From NCBI GenBank assembly GCA_900074745.1, contig LT598462.1, positions 186,001 through 250,000 of the forward strand: a stretch of 64,000 nt of DNA, given 5' to 3'. The notes below the pieces were generated by a model. It was not told the DNA's origin, did not search any database, and worked only from the letters and a program-made list of their open reading frames with translations. Below, piece by piece: positions 48,612 to 57,624 of the stretch (position 1 is its first letter; each line of letters starts with the position of its first letter). The DNA is from Lachancea mirantina (Eukaryota; Ascomycota; Saccharomycetes; Saccharomycetales; Saccharomycetaceae). The translations under genes were made by a program, and so were the position numbers.

Positions 48612-49456
48612 TTTTTTAATTTGGTTGTGTGGAGTGATGTCAAAGGTACGATCTGTTTCCGTTCAAAAACTGTACTTCTAGCAAATCGAAGCTGGTTCAA
48701 AAATAATCTCTCAAGTGATAGTACTAACACTTCTGTTGAGATCTAAAGCGAATGTTTGGCTTGATCGATCCTTGTCTCTGGAAAGTTCAATATCGGAAAA
48801 GTCGAGTAAAACCACTAAGAAAATTTTAAGTATGTGGGTTGTTTTCATTTTTTTTCTGTTTGCCTGTATGTTTCCTCTGTCGAAAATACTAAAAATAATC
48901 CTCGAGACAAAATTTGATGTGAGTCTGGGTCCGAGTATGCGTAAGGGTATGCGTAAGGGTAAGGGTAAAGGTCAGGGTCAGCGTAGGCGTACAGGTAAAG
49001 AATTCACTCGAGGATTGACTAGGAGCATAAAAGTCTACACAAGGCTGCGTTGAAAGATGGAAAATAAGAGCAACTTGTCATGGAAGCTTGTCCCGTAGCT
49101 TGCCCCGTAGCCCCTTCCATTAATAGTTGCTGATTCTAACGTTCCACAAGGAGCACTTTCGGGAGACAAGAGGTTCGCTGTGCAAATATCGAGCGCCACC
49201 TATGGCTACGCTTCTTGCATTTGCCGGTATGAGTACCTAGAGAGGAAAATCTCGGCATACTTCCCTTATGCAGCCGTATCTTTCGGCGGCAAAAACGTGT
49301 CAACACCATCTAGCGTATATAATGACATAAGCAGTCGTGAACAAGCCATTCCAGACGAATCGTCGCACATCGGTATCTGATGACCCGTCGCGTCCTCTGT
49401 AACTCGTCAAGCATCTTGTAGCCTTTATGCGCATTGCCTGTCCAAAGCGCTACCAT
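48612..49456. other. CCW14 upstream region
   Basis: About 845 bp between the CCW14 start and the PEX19 stop. No gene is supported. It contains a hexanucleotide array at 48935-49000 (annotated separately); the frame read through it (SMRKGMRKGKG) is an artefact of the array. Confidence 0.6.
48935..49000 (+). repeat. Degenerate hexanucleotide array (11 units)
   Basis: Eleven consecutive 6-bp units of the form GTANGS (GTATGC, GTAAGG, GTCAGG, GTACAG and similar). The G-rich strand recalls telomere-like repeats, but the units vary and no flanking subtelomeric sequence is visible. Confidence 0.85.
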
Positions 49457-50377
49457 TTACTGCTGCTGACAGGCCTCTTGCATTTCTTTATCCATAGTGG
49501 CCATTCCACCCTCTGTATCCATATTTAGCAATCCACTTAGATCTGGAGCGTCCTCGCCTTCCGTGTTGTTGAAGCCCTTTTTGATAGGGGAGTCTCCAAG
49601 CTTCTCAAGCTCGTCTAGCAACAGGGCCAGTTCTTCGCGGAAGGCCTCGTTTGTGTAATCCGGACGCTCGTAAGTGTCGACGATTCGACACACGAGCGCG
49701 TATTGCTTCTCGTAGGTACCTATCTTAGGTCTGTGCTCCTCTTTATCCTTCTCTCTTGCCATCCAGGCGGCAAATTCGATACGCATTTCCCGCATTGGCT
49801 CGTAAAGCACTTCTTTCGACGACATTTGATTCAACATCTCCAAGATAGCATTTTCCATACCTTCTTCTCCCTCTGGTCCGGCACCATCTACAAACTGATC
49901 CATAAGTTGCGACAAAATGTCGCCTGTGTCTCTTTTCCTCTTCTCCTCTTCCAAGTTACTATCCACTTTGGTGCTGTTCTCTTTCAATCTATCCAAAGTG
50001 TTCGAGACAATATCCTTGAACCCTGCTGGAGTGTCGCCACTATCTCTGTTTTTACTCCTAGCATTTTGCATCTCTGTGAGAGCATCGTCTCGAATCTCCC
50101 CTGCACCAACAATGCCAGTTTTACCCAACGCAGAAAGAAGCTCTTTGAAGCTTTCCACGGCTTCATTGTCCTCTCCCTCCGGCGTTGCCTTCATCAATTT
50201 GGAAAATTCTTGCTCCAGTTCTTGCATCATTTGATTCGCCTCGGCATCTTGATGATCTTTATTACCTTTATCATGAAGGCTCTTTTTTGCTGGTTCTTCC
50301 GGGGTTTCTTCGTCAAGTTTCGATGGATCTTCTAACAAGTCATCCAGGTCCTCAAAGTCATCAACATTGGAGCCCAT
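49457..50377 (-). CDS. PEX19: Peroxisomal membrane protein import receptor Pex19
   Basis: 306 residues from the ATG at 50377 (S. cerevisiae 342). Chaperone and import receptor for peroxisomal membrane proteins, docking on Pex3. The acidic N-terminus starts MGSNVDDFEDLDDLLEDPSK, the Pex3-binding region. The C-terminal cargo-binding domain includes LYEPMREMRIEFAAWMA. The last four residues, CQQQ, form a farnesylation (CaaX) box, like CKQQ in S. cerevisiae. Divergent from UBC9 across 175 bp. Position YDL065C. Confidence 0.95.
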   Translation of the reverse strand: MGSNVDDFEDLDDLLEDPSKLDEETPEEPAKKSLHDKGNKDHQDAEANQMMQELEQEFSKLMKATPEGEDNEAVESFKELLSALGKTGIVGAGEIRDDALTEMQNARSKNRDSGDTPAGFKDIVSNTLDRLKENSTKVDSNLEEEKRKRDTGDILSQLMDQFVDGAGPEGEEGMENAILEMLNQMSSKEVLYEPMREMRIEFAAWMAREKDKEEHRPKIGTYEKQYALVCRIVDTYERPDYTNEAFREELALLLDELEKLGDSPIKKGFNNTEGEDAPDLSGLLNMDTEGGMATMDKEMQEACQQQ

Positions 50378-50552
50378 GATCCCGTCTTTAATAGTCCTTT
50401 TAGCTAGTTCACATCGTTCCTTAAGGGACTATTCGATGAGATGAATGAAAAATTTTGGAATATCAACAGACTTACCAAATAGATAGAAACCGGAAATCAA
50501 GAAGCAAAGAGGATTCGGTTAAAGTCGGCCACCGAGGTGCTTTAACTACAGG

Positions 50553-51087
50553 ATGAGCAGCTTATGCCTTCAAAGGCTTCAAGAAGAACGGTATGTCGAA
50601 TTATAGGTGATCAAACTGATATATTAAGTGAATACTGACCATCACTTGAAGGAAGAAGTGGAGGAAAGATCATCCCTTCGGGTTTTTCGCTAAACCAACG
50701 AAAAAAACGGATGGGTCGATGAATCTACAGAAATGGGAGGCTGGTATACCAGGGAAGGACGGTACACTGTGGAAAGAAGGCGTTTATCCAATTGTCATTG
50801 AGTATCCTGACGATTATCCGTCAAAACCACCAAAGGTCAAATTTCCTGCGGGGTTCTATCATCCTAATATCTATCCCAGTGGGACCGTGTGTTTGAGTAT
50901 TCTCAACGAAGATCAGGACTGGAGACCAGCAATTACGTTAAAACAAATAGTTCTCGGGGTTCAAGACTTACTAGATAGCCCTAACCCGAACTCTCCAGCA
51001 CAAGAACCTGCTTGGAGAGCTTTTTCCAAAAACATCAAGGAATATGAGAGAAAGGTAATAGAGCAGGCCCGGAAATATACTAAATGA
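50553..51087 (+). CDS. UBC9: SUMO-conjugating enzyme Ubc9 (one intron)
   Basis: E2 for SUMO. Exon 1 is 50553-50590 ([13 protein letters not shown], interrupted in the Arg codon) and exon 2 is 50652-51087, giving 157 residues, exactly the yeast length. Exon 2 starts [15 protein letters not shown] and contains [20 protein letters not shown] with the catalytic Cys at position 93 and the HPN motif, then [20 protein letters not shown]. The open frame visible without splicing starts at an internal Met. The intron position matches that known for yeast UBC9. Position YDL064W. Confidence 0.96.
50591..50651 (+). other. UBC9 intron (61 nt)
   Basis: GTATGT donor at 50591, TACTGAC branch-like sequence at 50633-50639, AAG acceptor ending at 50651. 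Only 12 nt separate the branch A from the acceptor end. The length and the G in the branch site are unusual for this lineage, but the joined protein is exact. Confidence 0.9.
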
Positions 51088-51203
51088 TACACACAGAAGT
51101 ACTATTTTATATGTATATGTACTTTTAATGTGATGCTAAATCTGTAATGTATTTTCTGGTGATACACGAGTTTGGGCTGGCCCCGTATGCTATGAAGCAG
51201 ATA

Positions 51204-53087
51204 CTAACTACTTTCTATTTCTTTGTAACGGACGAAACTTTCCATCACATTGTAGGCGTCCTGAACTCGGGCCTTCAATTCAGGATTTTTGTTCTTGTCA
51301 ACAAACTTGAAGCAATTCCTTAAGTTTGGCATAACTTTCTCTTTCAGGTGACAAAGGAACCTATCTTGCACAAAGACAGGCTCATTATAATCGAAATTCG
51401 CATCGGAGTAAGTGTCTATGAAAGCATCCATTAAATCCAAAAGAACAGGCGCACCATTATCATTGGACACCAACTGCTCCATGAAAAAGTGACCGATTTG
51501 GCGATTCAGCTCCACTTGCCCTTGGAAAAGCGACAGTACTCCTAACAAACCAACGCATTTTTGTCTCAAGTGCTCAACGTCAGATATGTCTAAGCTCTCA
51601 GTGTTGTTGTATTCGGATATGACACCGGCCACGAACTCACTCGTGGCGCAGCCTAAGATGGCCAAGCAGGCGGATGCATCTTGCTGACTGTGTGCTGTCT
51701 TGAGTAACGCCCATGTGACCCCAATCCTGCCTACTCGTATGCTAAAAAGATCATCGTCAGATGAGGTACTGGTGGTAGGAAGTGCGGCCCATAAGCCTCT
51801 CCAGGGCTCATTCTGCAAGTCAAAAACATTGATATGCAATGTTAGGAATAGCCACAATAAGTTGTTCCATCCGATCAAAACACGCGACGTAAACTGCGCA
51901 TACAGAGTCTGAAATAATTTAGGTAGCAGAGTAGTGAGAGTGGTTTGAAGCGAATTGCATACGGGTAAATCAGAGGCTTCAAATTGAGCCGCGACTATCT
52001 CCATAGCGGCGGTTATGATATCTAGAGAATATTCAATGCTTTGGAACCTTACCGCGGCCGCCGCACGCACGTTTGTTTGCGCTTTTATCTTTGTTGCCAC
52101 GGATTCGTTACCTGCGTTGGCTAGATCTTTGTCTTGATCTACGCTAGACATATCACTCACCATGTTTGGCAAGTCAATATGTTCGATAGACGCGCAGACT
52201 TTGGAGATAATCATATTTGCCTGCTCATCCGTAGCATTTTCTTCCAAAAGCTGGAGATGTATTCCCTGGATGAGCACATTTGTAAGCTCGTTCGCGTTTG
52301 TAAAGAGCAAGCTGGGCAAAGATTTGATAAACTCGGACAAATAAGAGTCGCCAAGTATCATCTCGATAAAATCACCTGACTGAGAGCTTAAGTCGTAGAT
52401 CAGGTCCAAAATCGCATTAAATAGAGATAACGTGATCCGCAGACCAACACGAAGCTCCTCTTGAGGTACCATACCGTATGTCAGAGTCACTGTGACACAT
52501 TGCAAAACTTTCTTGATCTTTTCCTCCATAAGTGCGGCTCGTATGTCTTCTGACCCATTGGCGAGTGCCACGGTTAAAGAGAACAGATTTTCGCCGAAAT
52601 CGAATAAGAGACGAGCGGATTGGGTCTGTGCATGAACGCTTTTTGGGTCCTGGTTCTGTGTTTGACCGGTCTCGAGCGACGCCAGTGACGACATGAATTT
52701 GTCGAGCCCCGCGCTCAAACTTGTCCAGACATCAGATCTCCACAAGTGGATACAAACGTCGTAACCCTCTTCAATGGCCAAGTTCCGCAAAAGTCCGTAC
52801 GACTCCACGACAATTTCTGTGTTTTCGTCCGTAAGAAGCCTGCTGAGAACCGTTTGAATTAGTCGCTCCCGAAGAAACATCTGCCGCATATGCTGATCAT
52901 CACACAGTACAGATATCGTGCCCAAAGCCATAGCTCTTTCATTGGCCACTGCACTTTCCAATTGTTTCAAAAGCGGCTGGATCTTTCTGAGATTTCCAGA
53001 TTCTCGATTTGGCCCCAGTCCTCCAGCTTTACCAGCCGTTTGAAGGCGCTTACTGGACGCCTTAGATTTCCGTTTTGATTTGCCCAT
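51204..53087 (-). CDS. SYO1: Syo1, co-import chaperone for ribosomal proteins L5 and L11
   Basis: 627 residues from the ATG at 53087 (S. cerevisiae 620). Syo1 carries Rpl5 and Rpl11 together into the nucleus with the karyopherin Kap104. The basic N-terminus (MGKSKRKSKASSKRLQTAGK) resembles the transportin-type signal. The remainder is ARM/HEAT-like helical repeats (IQTVLSRLLTDENTEIVVES, YGLLRNLAIEEGYDVCIHLW). No membrane segment. PAC- and RRPE-type motifs lie 75-120 bp upstream. Position YDL063C. Confidence 0.94.
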   Translation of the reverse strand: MGKSKRKSKASSKRLQTAGKAGGLGPNRESGNLRKIQPLLKQLESAVANERAMALGTISVLCDDQHMRQMFLRERLIQTVLSRLLTDENTEIVVESYGLLRNLAIEEGYDVCIHLWRSDVWTSLSAGLDKFMSSLASLETGQTQNQDPKSVHAQTQSARLLFDFGENLFSLTVALANGSEDIRAALMEEKIKKVLQCVTVTLTYGMVPQEELRVGLRITLSLFNAILDLIYDLSSQSGDFIEMILGDSYLSEFIKSLPSLLFTNANELTNVLIQGIHLQLLEENATDEQANMIISKVCASIEHIDLPNMVSDMSSVDQDKDLANAGNESVATKIKAQTNVRAAAAVRFQSIEYSLDIITAAMEIVAAQFEASDLPVCNSLQTTLTTLLPKLFQTLYAQFTSRVLIGWNNLLWLFLTLHINVFDLQNEPWRGLWAALPTTSTSSDDDLFSIRVGRIGVTWALLKTAHSQQDASACLAILGCATSEFVAGVISEYNNTESLDISDVEHLRQKCVGLLGVLSLFQGQVELNRQIGHFFMEQLVSNDNGAPVLLDLMDAFIDTYSDANFDYNEPVFVQDRFLCHLKEKVMPNLRNCFKFVDKNKNPELKARVQDAYNVMESFVRYKEIESS

Positions 53088-53162
53088 TACACCTAAACAC
53101 TTCGCTCTAAGTCAGATCTTGCTCGCCTTCTTTGTCGCCTGCCTCTGGCCATCTCTCAACAC

Positions 53163-53206
53163 GATGAGCTTGATTCCTAGTACTATCACATCTCTAAAAT
53201 TTTTCA
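53163..53206 (-). promoter_or_regulatory. PAC core and RRPE of the SYO1 promoter
   Basis: GATGAG (PAC core, ACGATGAG) at 53163-53168 and a full RRPE, AAAATTTTTCA on the plus strand (TGAAAAATTTT on the minus strand), at 53196-53206. Both lie within 120 bp upstream of the SYO1 ATG. Confidence 0.7.
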
Positions 53207-53285
53207 GTCACGATCGACGAAATCTATTTTCTCATATAGTCAATCATCAACACTTTGAAGATCGGTCAACGCTTAGAAACTCAAT

Positions 53286-53555
53286 TCATTCTGCCCTAGT
53301 AAAGGTCTCGTCTCTCGCTTCAGACTTCTGGGTTTCTTGTATTCTGTTTAATTCAGTTTTCAATTGCAATATCGATTTAGGGTCAATTGGGTTCCCTTCT
53401 TCGTCGTATACCGGAATTTCAATATCTTGGCGAAGATTACCGTCTCTCTTCAATCGCTCAATAACGATCGGCTCGAAGAACTGCGTGCCCGTGTAGATAC
53501 CGACAAAGCCCACCAGCGCTAAGGCCATGAGATCAAACGTCTTTAGTCTAGCCAT
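53286..53555 (-). CDS. ECM19: Ecm19-like small membrane protein
   Basis: 89 residues from the ATG at 53555. One hydrophobic segment near the N-terminus (FDLMALALVGFVGIYTGTQF) is followed by a charged tail (IERLKRDGNLRQDIEIPVYD, then EEGNPIDPKS). This layout suits a single-span mitochondrial or other organelle membrane protein. The S. cerevisiae gene at this position, YLR390W/ECM19 (112 residues), is of unclear function. The call is by synteny, strand and size. It lies between SYO1 and STE23. Confidence 0.75.
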   Translation of the reverse strand: MARLKTFDLMALALVGFVGIYTGTQFFEPIVIERLKRDGNLRQDIEIPVYDEEGNPIDPKSILQLKTELNRIQETQKSEARDETFTRAE

Positions 53556-53849
53556 TAATACGACAATACGATGCCTGCTTGTGTTTGGCTATATCAGCTG
53601 ATGTGGGTTTTTGATTATGGAAAAACAGGCGAAATCTGCCGAAGAAGAAAGGTGAAATACCAGCAGAAAGTCGAATTTTACATAAAAGTAGCGACAAATC
53701 AGGCTCGAAAGCGCGTATTTTTAAAAAGCGTTTCGAGGTCATTGTCACGGACCATCATCACCACTGTCAATTAATTATAGTTGCATAGATCGCAGAAGCT
53801 TGCCTCACCTTCAGTTTTTGAAATTAAAGGAAGGGCTGGAAACAGATTT

Positions 53850-56834
53850 ATGAATTTGAGTTTCCGTTACAGTGCAGTTACCTGGAGGAAATTTGGGCTA
53901 CGATTGAACATCACACCCGCACTTAGCTTTAATCGCAAAATGAGTTCTTACGAAACATTGAACACCAGTTTTGTCAAGCCTGTCTTAGATGACAGAAACT
54001 ACCGGTACATCCAATTGCCTAACAAGCTGAAAGCGCTAGTAATCCAGGACAAAGACGCAGACAAAGCGGCCGCTGCGCTTGACGTAAACGTTGGTGCATT
54101 TGAAGACCCTGAAAATTTGCCCGGTTTAGCTCACTTTTGCGAGCACTTACTGTTTATGGGGAGCTCTAAATTTCCAAACGAAAACGAGTACTCGAGTTTC
54201 CTCAGCAAACACGGTGGGTCTTCGAATGCGTACACCGGTTCCCAAAACACCAATTACTTTTTCCAGGTCAATCATGAGAATTTGAAAGGTGCGCTCGACA
54301 GGTTTTCCGGGTTTTTCACTTGTCCTCTTTTCAATAAGGACTCCACAGACAAAGAAATCAATGCAGTTGACAGCGAAAACAAGAAGAATTTGCAAAGCGA
54401 TCTATGGCGGTTGTATCAGCTGGACAAATCGCTCACGAATCCTGAGCATCCTTTCCACAAATTTTCTACGGGGAACATCAAGACCCTGGGAGAGATACCC
54501 AAATCTGAAAACATCGACATTCGGGATGAATTGCTGAAATTTTACGATTCCTCTTATTCCGCTAACATCATGAAACTCTGTATTCTGGGACGTGAAGATC
54601 TGGATACGTTGTCTCAATGGGTGTTTGAATTGTTCAAAGATGTTGCGAACAAGGACCGGCCTGCACCCCATTATCCAGCTCAAATGCTCAAACCCGAAAA
54701 TTTAACAAAAATTGTTTATGCAAAACCCGTGAAAAACCTGAGAAAGCTCGAGGTTACTTTTACAGTGCCTGACATGGATCTGCACTGGGATTCTCAACCT
54801 CAACATGTTTTGAGTCATCTTATCGGGCATGAAGGTTCAGGCTCACTCCTAGCCTACCTCAAGACCAAAGGATGGGCTAACGAGCTATCAGCTGGTGGAC
54901 ACACTGTGTCCAAGGATAATGCTTGCTTTTCTGTTGACGTGGATCTAACTGATGAAGGAATAAAAAATTATAAACGAGTAGTGCATCTGATCTTTCAATA
55001 CATTCAGTTGCTGAAGAACGAGTTGCCTCAGGAATGGATCCACACAGAGTTAAGAGATATCGCGGAAGCTAACTTCAGATACAAACAGAAGGAAAATCCT
55101 GCTTCCACGGTGTCGGCTATGGCTAAACTGATGGAAAAAGAGTTTATTCCTGTAGAAAATATCTTGAGCACAAGCTTGATGAGGAAGCATGATCCAAGTC
55201 TAGTGGTTGACTACGTTAAACATCTCACTCCCGAAAATTCGAGGGTGTGTTTGGTTCACAAGGGTGTTGAAACCGACCAGAAAGAAAAATGGTATGGAAC
55301 CGAGTATAAGATCGAAGAATACCCTGAAGATCTGAAAAAGTTGTTGAGTGATCCGGGGTTGAACTCTCACATGCATCTGCCTCGCCACAATGAATTCATC
55401 TGCACACATTTTGATGTTGAGAAATTGAATACTGTCGAGCCACAGCCAGAGCCAAAGCTGCTCAAAAGTGACGACCAGTGTAAACTGTGGTACAAGAAAG
55501 ACGATAGATTTTGGGTACCTAAAGGTCACATCTATATTTCGATAAAGTTGGCCCACACTCATTCAAGTGCGGTAAACAGCATGCTCACATCCCTTTACGT
55601 CGAGCTTGTTAACGATTATTTGAAAGACCTTGAATACGACGCACAAGTGGCGAGTCTACATGTGTCCTTCCGCAAAACTAATCAGGGCCTTGATTTGTCC
55701 TTGAGCGGCTTCAATGAAAAACTGGCCATATTGTTGACGAGATTTTTGGAGGGTATAAGCGCTTTTAGACCCACTGAGTCGCGCTTCAAAATCTTCAAGG
55801 ATAAGCTAACTCAGAAGTTGGAGAATCATCTATACGAAGTTCCCTATGCGCAGGTTTCCGATGTTTATAACTCTCTCATCAATGACAGGTCCTGGCCGGT
55901 AAGAGAAAAGGTGGCCGTTTTGCAGCAGCTGACTTTCCAACACTTGCAAAACTTTATACCAACGATCTATGAACAGCTCTTCTATGAAACCTTGGTGCAC
56001 GGCAACTTTAATCGCGATGTTGCATTTGAAATTAATGATCTTGTCAAAATCCTCACGTCCAATTCAATCAAGAATCTGCAGGTCAGAAACGCCAGACTGC
56101 GTTCTCACGTGTTACCTGAGGGAAAAGAGTTCCGTTACGAAGTCTCCTTGGCAGATTCCAACAATGTCAACTCCTGTATTCAGCATGTTATTCAGCTGGG
56201 TGTTTACTCTGAGGAGTTGTCTGCGAAAGCCGCATTTCTAGCGCAACTCATTGACGAGCCAGCTTTCAATACTCTGAGAACGAAAGAGCAGCTGGGATAT
56301 GTGGTGTTCAGTTCAGCGCTCAGCACCCACGGTTCCGTCAACATGAGAATTCTAATCCAGTCTGAGAGGAGCACATACTACTTGGAGTCAAGAATCGACG
56401 CCTTTTTGAAATCGTTTGGCGAAAAGCTTGCAAATATGTCCGAAGAAGAGTTGAACAGACACAAGACAGCGTTGTGCAAAACAATGGTACAGCGATTCAA
56501 GAACCTCGACGAGGAGCATTCCAGATTTGCGACTTCGATCTACATGGGCGACTACAATTTCCAGAATAAAGAACGCAGGGCGGCGCTCGTTGAAAAGCTA
56601 TCGAAGTCGGATATACTCGAGGTCTATCACAAACTCGTGGATCGCAAGGTACTGCCAAGACTGGTAGTCCACTTGAAATCCCAAATACAACCCAGCAAAG
56701 AACAAGACAAAGAGTCCCCTGAGGGTTATCCGTCGGGTCAACTTATCACTGACATCGGTGACTTCAAGAGCCAACTGTACCTGGGTCCAGTGAGACAACC
56801 CGTGCCCCGGCCAGAGGCCCTTGCAAAACTGTAA
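53850..56834 (+). CDS. STE23: M16 metalloprotease Ste23 (insulin-degrading enzyme family)
   Basis: 994 residues from the ATG at 53850; the frame is open upstream to a TTG at 53781. Ste23 trims a-factor precursor at its N-terminus together with Axl1 and degrades small peptides. The inverted zinc motif HFCEH lies near residue 95 in LAHFCEHLLFMGS, with the second-shell Glu downstream (NAVDSENKKNLQSD). The conserved SNAYTGSQNTNYFFQV follows. C-terminal half has RTKEQLGYVVFS typical of M16A enzymes. The first 34 residues are basic and hydroxylated before MSSYETLNTSF, like a mitochondrial leader; a second start there is possible. Position YLR389C. Confidence 0.95.
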   Translation: MNLSFRYSAVTWRKFGLRLNITPALSFNRKMSSYETLNTSFVKPVLDDRNYRYIQLPNKLKALVIQDKDADKAAAALDVNVGAFEDPENLPGLAHFCEHLLFMGSSKFPNENEYSSFLSKHGGSSNAYTGSQNTNYFFQVNHENLKGALDRFSGFFTCPLFNKDSTDKEINAVDSENKKNLQSDLWRLYQLDKSLTNPEHPFHKFSTGNIKTLGEIPKSENIDIRDELLKFYDSSYSANIMKLCILGREDLDTLSQWVFELFKDVANKDRPAPHYPAQMLKPENLTKIVYAKPVKNLRKLEVTFTVPDMDLHWDSQPQHVLSHLIGHEGSGSLLAYLKTKGWANELSAGGHTVSKDNACFSVDVDLTDEGIKNYKRVVHLIFQYIQLLKNELPQEWIHTELRDIAEANFRYKQKENPASTVSAMAKLMEKEFIPVENILSTSLMRKHDPSLVVDYVKHLTPENSRVCLVHKGVETDQKEKWYGTEYKIEEYPEDLKKLLSDPGLNSHMHLPRHNEFICTHFDVEKLNTVEPQPEPKLLKSDDQCKLWYKKDDRFWVPKGHIYISIKLAHTHSSAVNSMLTSLYVELVNDYLKDLEYDAQVASLHVSFRKTNQGLDLSLSGFNEKLAILLTRFLEGISAFRPTESRFKIFKDKLTQKLENHLYEVPYAQVSDVYNSLINDRSWPVREKVAVLQQLTFQHLQNFIPTIYEQLFYETLVHGNFNRDVAFEINDLVKILTSNSIKNLQVRNARLRSHVLPEGKEFRYEVSLADSNNVNSCIQHVIQLGVYSEELSAKAAFLAQLIDEPAFNTLRTKEQLGYVVFSSALSTHGSVNMRILIQSERSTYYLESRIDAFLKSFGEKLANMSEEELNRHKTALCKTMVQRFKNLDEEHSRFATSIYMGDYNFQNKERRAALVEKLSKSDILEVYHKLVDRKVLPRLVVHLKSQIQPSKEQDKESPEGYPSGQLITDIGDFKSQLYLGPVRQPVPRPEALAKL

Positions 56835-56910
56835 GAACCGTACAAATATGCACACATTTGCACTTATTTACCAAGAGTTGAAATTAAAATAATCAAGTAA
56901 TAAAGAAAAT

Positions 56911-57110
56911 AGATGTAGCCTTTCTTCGACATTCACAATCTATCAAAGCCCTGAAAGGGCAGCCCAGATAGCAAACTTCCTAAATCCAGTCACGTTATTT
57001 TATTCTGGGAAACTGGTATTTCATTAAAATGAAATACTGGCAATTAGCAACTGTTAGATGACAGTAAAGCCAACTGTGGCATTGTTTCCGTGCATTTTTG
57101 ATTCAATTTT
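56911..57110 (-). ncRNA. SNR34: Box H/ACA snoRNA snR34 (guides 25S pseudouridines 2826 and 2880)
   Basis: Two pseudouridylation pockets are seen on the minus strand. In the first, UGCCAC (57076-57081) and GCCAGU (57036-57041) flank a stem (57069-57075 with 57042-57048) and together complement the 25S bases on either side of U2826. In the second, UAGGAA (56977-56982) and GUCGA (56926-56930) flank a bulged stem and complement the bases around U2880. An ACA box (ACATCT, 3' end at 56911) lies 14 nt after that pocket, the standard spacing. S. cerevisiae has SNR34 between RPS29A and STE23, on the RPS29 strand, as here. Length about 200 nt matches 203. The H box is uncertain (ATACCA or AGAATA) and the 5' end is estimated. 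Confidence 0.78.
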
Positions 57111-57197
57111 TTAAAAGTAACACATCATAGTAGAGTTACTCTTCTGTAGATACAAGTTTTTATAGCATCGTGACCTATGTAATTTCTGCGGGTAACC

Positions 57198-57287
57198 ATC
57201 AGGGCTCTTTCAAACCCTCAACTGGTGATAGACATCTCCGAGCCAGTTATACCACTTGCCAACTGGCATGATCTCCAGAGCCAAGAT
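57198..57287. other. Structured segment between RPS29 and snR34
   Basis: ATC-AG-GGCTCT at 57198-57208 can pair with AGAGCC-AA-GAT at 57277-57287, enclosing a second stem GCCAGTT/AACTGGC (57242-57248 with 57261-57267). It lies 5' of snR34 and may be promoter DNA, RPS29 3' end or another small RNA. GCCAGTTAT on the plus strand also complements 25S rRNA next to U2826. Confidence 0.35.
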
Positions 57288-57453
57288 CGATGTAAAAATT
57301 GAAGAGGTAAACGTTGTTTTAGAATTCAACATAACTATAATACTATTTCAAGTAAAGCACGTTTATTTTCTATGCTTGCCGGAATTTGGCACATAGTCAT
57401 TATGCCACGACCAGAGACAAAAATACAAAGTGATAGGAACTAGTCCGAGTCGC

Positions 57454-57624
57454 TTATCTGTACTTGTAGAAGCCAATGTCGTTAGCCTTTTCTCTGAAGC
57501 ATTGACGGCAGATGTTCAAACCGTACTTTCTGATTAGACCAGAGTGAGAACCGCAGACACGACATTGACGAGAGCCCTTGCCGAAGTTTCTTGGGTGAGA
57601 GTACCAGACGTTTTCGTGAGCCAT
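57454..57624 (-). CDS. RPS29: 40S ribosomal protein S29 (uS14)
   Basis: 56 residues from the ATG at 57624, the standard size; four codons further upstream is another in-frame ATG that adds MNSK, not used in the family. Binds near the mRNA entry of the head of the small subunit. The zinc site is intact: Cys21, Cys24, Cys39 and Cys42 ([19 protein letters not shown]). Single copy of the RPS29A/RPS29B pair (YLR388W/YDL061C). No clear Rap1 pair was found upstream, unlike RPL31. Confidence 0.97.
   Translation of the reverse strand: MAHENVWYSHPRNFGKGSRQCRVCGSHSGLIRKYGLNICRQCFREKANDIGFYKYR

Noticed and set aside
57190-57290. tRNA-like stretch (GTTGGCAAGTGG on the minus strand, resembling a D-arm/A box)
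   Set aside because: No matching anticodon arm, seven-base T-loop or acceptor stem could be built.
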